Origin: Astrocystis sublimbata
Taxonomy: Eukaryota; Ascomycota; Sordariomycetes; Xylariales; Xylariaceae
Direction of reading: 5' to 3'
NCBI GenBank assembly: GCA_022453515.1
Contig: JAJNNY010000057.1
Location: 62,001 to 126,000, forward strand
Length of the DNA stretch: 64,000 nt
Shown here in pieces: positions 58,697 to 64,000 of the stretch; position 1 is the stretch's first letter, and every line of letters starts with the position of its first letter. The position numbers were made by a program, and so were the translations under genes. The notes beneath the pieces are model-generated. The model was not told the DNA's origin. It ran no database searches and worked only from the letters and a program-made list of their open reading frames with translations.

Positions 58697-60283
58697 AGCT
58701 TAGCTAGGTAGCTTACTTAGCCCAGATCATGAATCACGATTAAACCTTTTGGAATATGCATGTTATATCATGTGTTCTTGAGTCATGGCCTGTGAGTGCG
58801 TTAGATAATGTAGGGGATATGATACTTACTGACTTATGTTTATGCCGAAGATGAGCTGACTTATACATTGGTGGCTTCTCATCTATCTAGGTGTCTCATC
58901 TATCTAAATGTCTGATCTAGAATATTTTTTATTTATCTAAGTTGAGTTAAGTTAGAGATATATCAAGGAGCCAGTCAGGGCTCTTAGACACATAGGTAAA
59001 AGTTAACTAAAGCTACCTTACCTAGATATATAGGGAATACAAGAAAAACACCAAAAAAAGAATCCAGGCAGAGCCACGATTGCTGGTTTTCCTCGCAGCC
59101 CAACCTTACCTACCTACCTACTAGGTAGGCAAAGCAGGCAAGGTAAGGCGTTGAGAAGAAACGCAACGCTCGCGGTCCGACCCGAACCGGAAAACTCTCG
59201 AATGCGCAATAGATGGCCCCAGTCTGCCTCTAAGAGTTTGTCCTCCGACTAGTTTACCACTGAGCCACCGACCCGTCGGTGTAGCTTGGGAACGTCGGAG
59301 ATTGGAGGGGTTGTTTGGAGTTATATGGTTGGGTTGGGTTGGGTATGGGGGAGGGGAGGGAGGTACGTTGGTACCTACCTAGGTAGAGACGAAAGGGTGA
59401 AGAAAGGAAGGTGCGGAAGGTGGGAAGGTGTAAGGCACGGAAGGTGCGAGGTAAGGAAGGTACGGCAATAGAGGTTACGAGGGGCTGTAGTAGGTAATTC
59501 GATCATGGTCACTTTGAAAATAGCAACTCTCCCTGTTGAAATCCCTCCTAGCTTCCCTCCTAGCTAGAACAGCTTGATTCGAACTTATTACCACTGCTAA
59601 TGATACTCTTTAGGTGTTATTATAGGTATGCTTTATATAACACATGTGCTTATAGAAGATCATGAGTTGCTACTCCGGATCATCGACCCCAACGAATCCA
59701 GTCGGCTAGGACTGCTGCCTAGAGGCTTCTCGAATGAAACAAAAGGGCTACTTTCGTTCCGACAATCTACCCAATAATCCACACTGCTATCGAAACCCCC
59801 AAAGGCTGAGATCCGATCGGCACATGACCGGTGAAATCCACTTGCGGTCGGTAAGTATGCAAGAATATGCACCAACTTGTTGGGGGATGCTAAAAATAAC
59901 ACACTATCAACACTTTTCGGCCCCAGGGTGGTAACACTGATGATGAGAGGCTTAGGGCTGAAGAAGTCAATCACTATAGGTCGGTCCTACTGGTTGATCA
60001 CAACCATTACATAAGACGGAAACAACGCAGCCTGCATATATTCTAATCCGAGCTCGACATACCATGGCCTCGATGCCCTGCTTGCAACCATACTCGATGA
60101 GAATCTGCCTTGGCACCAAGCCAAACCTCTCTGCACTTTCGCATAGCTCTCTGATGAAATTTCCGTTAGTAAGGTTGGCTATAAAGCATCGAAGGGACGC
60201 CGTCCATATTACTTTAGGTACCTACTCAAGCACATACACATCGACCCCGCTTCTTATACTTGAAACCTTGTTCACAAGTTGCA
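58697..60283. other. Intergenic region with CCTA/TAGG palindromes
   Basis: No gene supported. It has an AT-rich stretch (58850-59050), CCTA/TAGG runs able to form a hairpin (about 59105-59150) and another at about 59368-59386. There is also a minus-strand pair of tRNA-promoter-like boxes (59257-59267 and 59178-59188), discussed in the findings. Confidence 0.5.
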
Positions 60284-62659
60284 ATGGATGCTTGGGCATC
60301 GGCTGATCAATCTAACAACTACAATGTCTACATGGGCTTGTGGACTGACTGGCCACGAGGCCGTATACTGGGCTCGACATTAACTATCACTAAGAGCAAT
60401 GGAGCCCTCGTCATCGCTTTCGCGGCCTTCTTTGCCACAATTGTCGCTGCTAGATTCTGGAGAATGCTATGTGTTGTTATACACCACGTCTATTCTCGAT
60501 TCGGCTCTGAGCATCGCGATGTGCTCTACCATCAACGTCAAGCTATCCTCCGTAACTCCCCGGCGGCGATTTCCGGACTGTGGTCCTTCGTCCAGGTGTG
60601 CTATACGCATCGTTATTCCACTAGACAGCTTTTTATCTCAATCTCCCCAATTGTTGTTGTCGCATTACTTTCCATAAGCGCGTTCACAGCCCTCACATAC
60701 TTTTTGCCACAAATCACCACATCAGGAACCGATGAGGTTCTGCTCATAGGAGATCATTGCGGCCAGATCTATCCCTTGGGAGCAGCTCTCCAGGATTATA
60801 ATAAGAGCATAGTGACCTTGGACCCTTATCTCACAAGCGTACTATCCAACGCTGAAAACTACGCATCGCAGTGCTACACTGGCAGTTCTCAAACCCTTCA
60901 ATGTTCTACTTTTATTGAACAAAGGATCCCTACAATTACCAATAATGCAGCTGAATGCCCGTTTCATCCTAGCATATGCCGACTTGAGAGCTCAAATATC
61001 AAACTCGACACCGGACTCCTTTCCTTTAGCAAGCACTTTGGGGTAAACAATCCTGCGACAGAGGATGTCAGTACGAGACAAGTCGTGCACTGTGCCCCGT
61101 TAACAACGGAAGGATATACCAGCAGCCATCAACTAATAGGCTCGAATGTTACACGATACCATTACGGTTCATATCATGATAGCACACGCCCTAAACACCC
61201 TTTCCTCGAAGCTACTGCACAGTTCGTCAACGTGAAGGACCAGATTCCGGTGTTAAGTGACTGGGGTCGATACAACATACCAACTGGCGACTACAAGTTA
61301 CTGTAAGGTGCACACCCCCATGGTTCTATGGAGGGGTTGCTGACTCCTAGCTATTGAGACAGAGTTTTCGCTTCTCTTGTGGAAGATGGTGCACTGACTA
61401 ACGGCTCGGAGTTTCGTCCAATTCCATATCTACACCGGGATGACGCTGATCTTATGCTCGTATTTTTGTTGGGTGCTGGTGTCCTATACACGGAGCCAAG
61501 CCCAGACCCATGGTACAGGGCGACGACTCACTTGGAGCACTCATCGATCGAAGGTGCAAATAGCGCTGTTCCTGTCTACATTTTTGACGAGGCTGCCTCG
61601 CCATTGGGGTGTGCGCTGCAATACCAATTGTGCATAACGAGGCCTTCTAAAGAATTGATATGCGGCAACCTCGCAAGCTTTAACGATGCCGAATCCTCGT
61701 TTATAGCGAACGCTGTAGCGAACGCGACTAACGGAAACACCAAGCTTCAATGGCATCTGAACACTTATCTTAAGTCGGCCTTTCTCTGGGATGTTGTCAA
61801 CAAGCTAGGCGCATTATCATTGACAGCACACAAAACTCTATCCGAAGGCGGTCAGAGGCCGATCCCAAACAACCAATGGCAGCTTGACGTGGCTCACTGG
61901 TGGGCGACGCGCTTAGCAGCTCTGCAGGCAACTTTCGTTAACACAGCCATCGGTCCGCCTGATAGCTTCCATATACCTCGTGAATTCATCGACGGCCCCA
62001 CCGATAGCAACGAAAAAGTGGCATGCAATAGTCAGGTTTGTGCAATCCCTATAATAACAGCTGCTACGCTGCATGCGCTAACAACACACAACTAGAAAAT
62101 CCGAAGCGCCGCATATACTTCCTTCAACATGCTTGGCCTCAGTCTTTTCTTTGGCATCGGGACTCTTATCGTCACTGCCTCCTTGCTCCTCGAGCCACTC
62201 CTCGCATTTCTCCACAAGTGTTGGGGCTACCAGCAACACGCATACCTCGAATGGGTCTCGCAAGAGACTCTCCAGCTGCAGCGTCTCGCGCACGAGGAGC
62301 TGGGGTTCGGAACCTGGTCCGGCGCAACAGACGCCATTCCCACGACGAAATTAGGCGAGAAGTTGGCAGACTTGGATCTCAGCGACCCGGAGCACCCGAA
62401 ACTACGAAGGGCTGTGCCGGATTCAGGGGATGGGACCACTGCTGCTGAATCGGCACGTGCAAAAGGAGGCGTGGTCTTGGCTTCTACTCGGGAGATCAGT
62501 CGCACGCCTTCAAACAATGAATTGGGCAGCGAAGCAGAGGCTGACGATGACGTGATGAGCCATGCTTCAACGGCAACTCTACCAGCGAGTGAGTCGACTG
62601 AGCCAGGTATCATGGCTAGGGCAAGCAGTACTGCCACTGGGGAAAGAAGACCTGGTTGA
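60284..62659 (+). CDS. Uncharacterised fungal multi-pass membrane protein
   Basis: Three exons, 60284-61302, 61363-62035 and 62096-62659, separated by two 60 bp introns (GTAAGG...GACAG and GTTTGT...ACTAG), give 751 aa. The N-terminal block NVYMGLWTDWPRGRILGSTL, then NGALVIAFAAFFATIVAARF (first membrane segment, about 40-60) and YHQRQAILRNSPAAISGLWS, matches a large family in filamentous ascomycetes. It is often mislabelled in databases, and its function is unknown. A second membrane segment lies at about 116-141. A long, probably extracytoplasmic region follows with many cysteines and N-glycosylation sequons. A final strong membrane helix sits at about 576-603 (LSLFFGIGTLIVTASLLLEP). The C-terminal tail is hydrophilic and probably cytosolic. 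An in-frame ATG 24 bases upstream would add eight residues. Confidence 0.86.
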
Positions 62660-64000
62660 AACGACAATTTAGTAGGAAATATTCACTTCATTATATCTTC
62701 TGCTGCGTACTACTATTTCCTTAGGTAATTTTCATCTTATATAGTTAACATACTTTATGATAATGAATTGATGATGAGAATCGTAAAAGACACACACTCG
62801 CGATTCATGCTTACAATCCCATTCGATCAGTTGGTCCGATCTTCAAATATTTAGCGCAGAAGGAGTCAATCCGCGCGTTGGAAGATAAGGTCTGCTTATT
62901 AATCAATCATCACAATTGTAACATTGAACTAAAGCATGAAATGACTGATGAAAGCTTATGCTAGTTATCTCAACAACATGGATTTCCTACGAATGAGCAT
63001 ACTAGTCCTATGAGTCGATGGTCATTAACTGAGCCCTTGGCCTAATTGCTGTATCAAAGGAAGATATGAATGATACACTTCTCACTCAGCTATATCGATG
63101 GAAGACGTCTCAATGGCAAATGCAAAGATGAGAAAACGGAATGTCTTTCGCATCAATTGTATGCCAAGGGTTTGAGAAGATGCGATGGGGATAAAGCGCT
63201 ACAAATAGCATGTGTCTCATGCATAATGATTACAGTGCAGTTCAAGACACATATTCGCCCCTTTTTGGCACATAGCTCGTCATCATCTGCCGAAAATTCA
63301 TTGTGAGGTGGTAGTATGAGGGTCGAGTTACATCGCAGCTCGGTAAGCGAAACTAGAGTCATCGGACGCACACATCGAAAGCAGAAGGAGATCCGACAGC
63401 TATTGAGAGCTAGAAGAAAAGAAAGGAAATGAACATGGAAAGCCGCAACGAGGTATGTAGGCTCGCATCAGACCTAGTTACTGAGATCTCATAACCCGAT
63501 TGAGACTGAGATCAATTTTCATTACGTAGCGAATCAACTATTCTGACAGAACTGTGTTCGTTCATTACTGCGTGGCGTATTTAAATATGTATGATAGGCA
63601 ATGTACTGCACTGCTACCGTAGCACGCATAAGAAGTGAGGTGAGACTTTGGGGCTTTGGGGACGACAACTAGCCCGCCACACTGGCGCCATAACGTCTTG
63701 ATTACGTGCATCTCATCTGAGACATGGAGAGGTGGTCAACGTGGTGCCCCAGAATATCTACTTGTATGTACGTTTCCCTTTTTTCGGACAGACCGAATGT
63801 TCCAACCATTATGCTTTGCAATGGTTGCAGTAGAGGATTTCTCCTCCATGACGGATGTATTGGTGATGCCCGGATGATGAGGTTCTCTCATGTTAGCCGC
63901 TGCGGACTTGTGCTATGTCATCGTGCTACGCCTCCACCCTACATTTCCTCTTCTATTGAATGACCTATGCCAGCTGAGCCTCATTCACCTACTTTGACTA
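62660..64000. other. Intergenic region (right edge)
   Basis: No gene supported. Frames of up to 79 codons are present on both strands without recognisable family features. The first 100 bases probably hold the 3' untranslated region of the membrane-protein gene. Confidence 0.5.

Noticed and set aside
1..64000. CRISPR arrays, insertion sequences, rRNA genes and complete LTR elements
   Set aside because: No regularly spaced repeats, terminal inverted or long direct repeats, or rRNA signatures were seen; the gene structures are eukaryotic.

Overview
The window looks like nuclear DNA of a filamentous ascomycete (Pezizomycotina, perhaps a Sordariomycete; the exact lineage is not resolved). The evidence is short 49-136 bp GT-AG introns with CTAAC/CTGAC branch sites, a fungal highly reducing polyketide synthase, fungal-type VPS13 and Yos9, and long intergenic DNA. 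I support eleven genes or gene remnants with spliced models, plus one weak hypothetical frame.

Layout: 1-10.2 kb is almost gene-free, except for a very small four-exon cysteine-rich gene (2949-3438) that no long open frame reveals. At 10.3-11.9 kb lies an amino-acid permease broken by two in-frame stops. At 13.5-21.2 kb is a complete reducing polyketide synthase whose methyltransferase and enoylreductase regions look vestigial. At 25.2-26.5 kb is a flavohemoglobin (NO detoxification), and at 28.1-29.6 kb a DUF3429 mitochondrial membrane protein with a very charged tail. At 31.5-41.2 kb is VPS13 (bulk lipid transfer at membrane contacts). At 41.8-43.4 and 46.6-47.5 kb are two divergent methyltransferases of secondary-metabolism type, separated by AT-rich decayed DNA. 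At 50.2-52.3 kb is a C2H2 transcription factor with an N-terminal coiled-coil exon, at 57.0-58.7 kb the ER lectin Yos9, and at 60.3-62.7 kb an uncharacterised fungal multi-pass membrane protein.

How it fits together: housekeeping genes (VPS13, Yos9, DUF3429 protein) alternate with accessory, metabolite-type genes (PKS, two methyltransferases, broken permease). No P450, trans-enoylreductase or PKS-linked regulator is visible, so the PKS is either a solo gene or the remnant of a cluster. The two methyltransferases share a rare 10-base motif, TCAACGTTCT, which I saw three times in the window, all in the DNA between them. This is a testable hint of co-regulation. Intergenic DNA also carries many short TAGG/CCTA runs and several TpA-rich blocks that resemble RIP-decayed repeats. 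All statements come from reading the sequence and from remembered family features; no database search was run.
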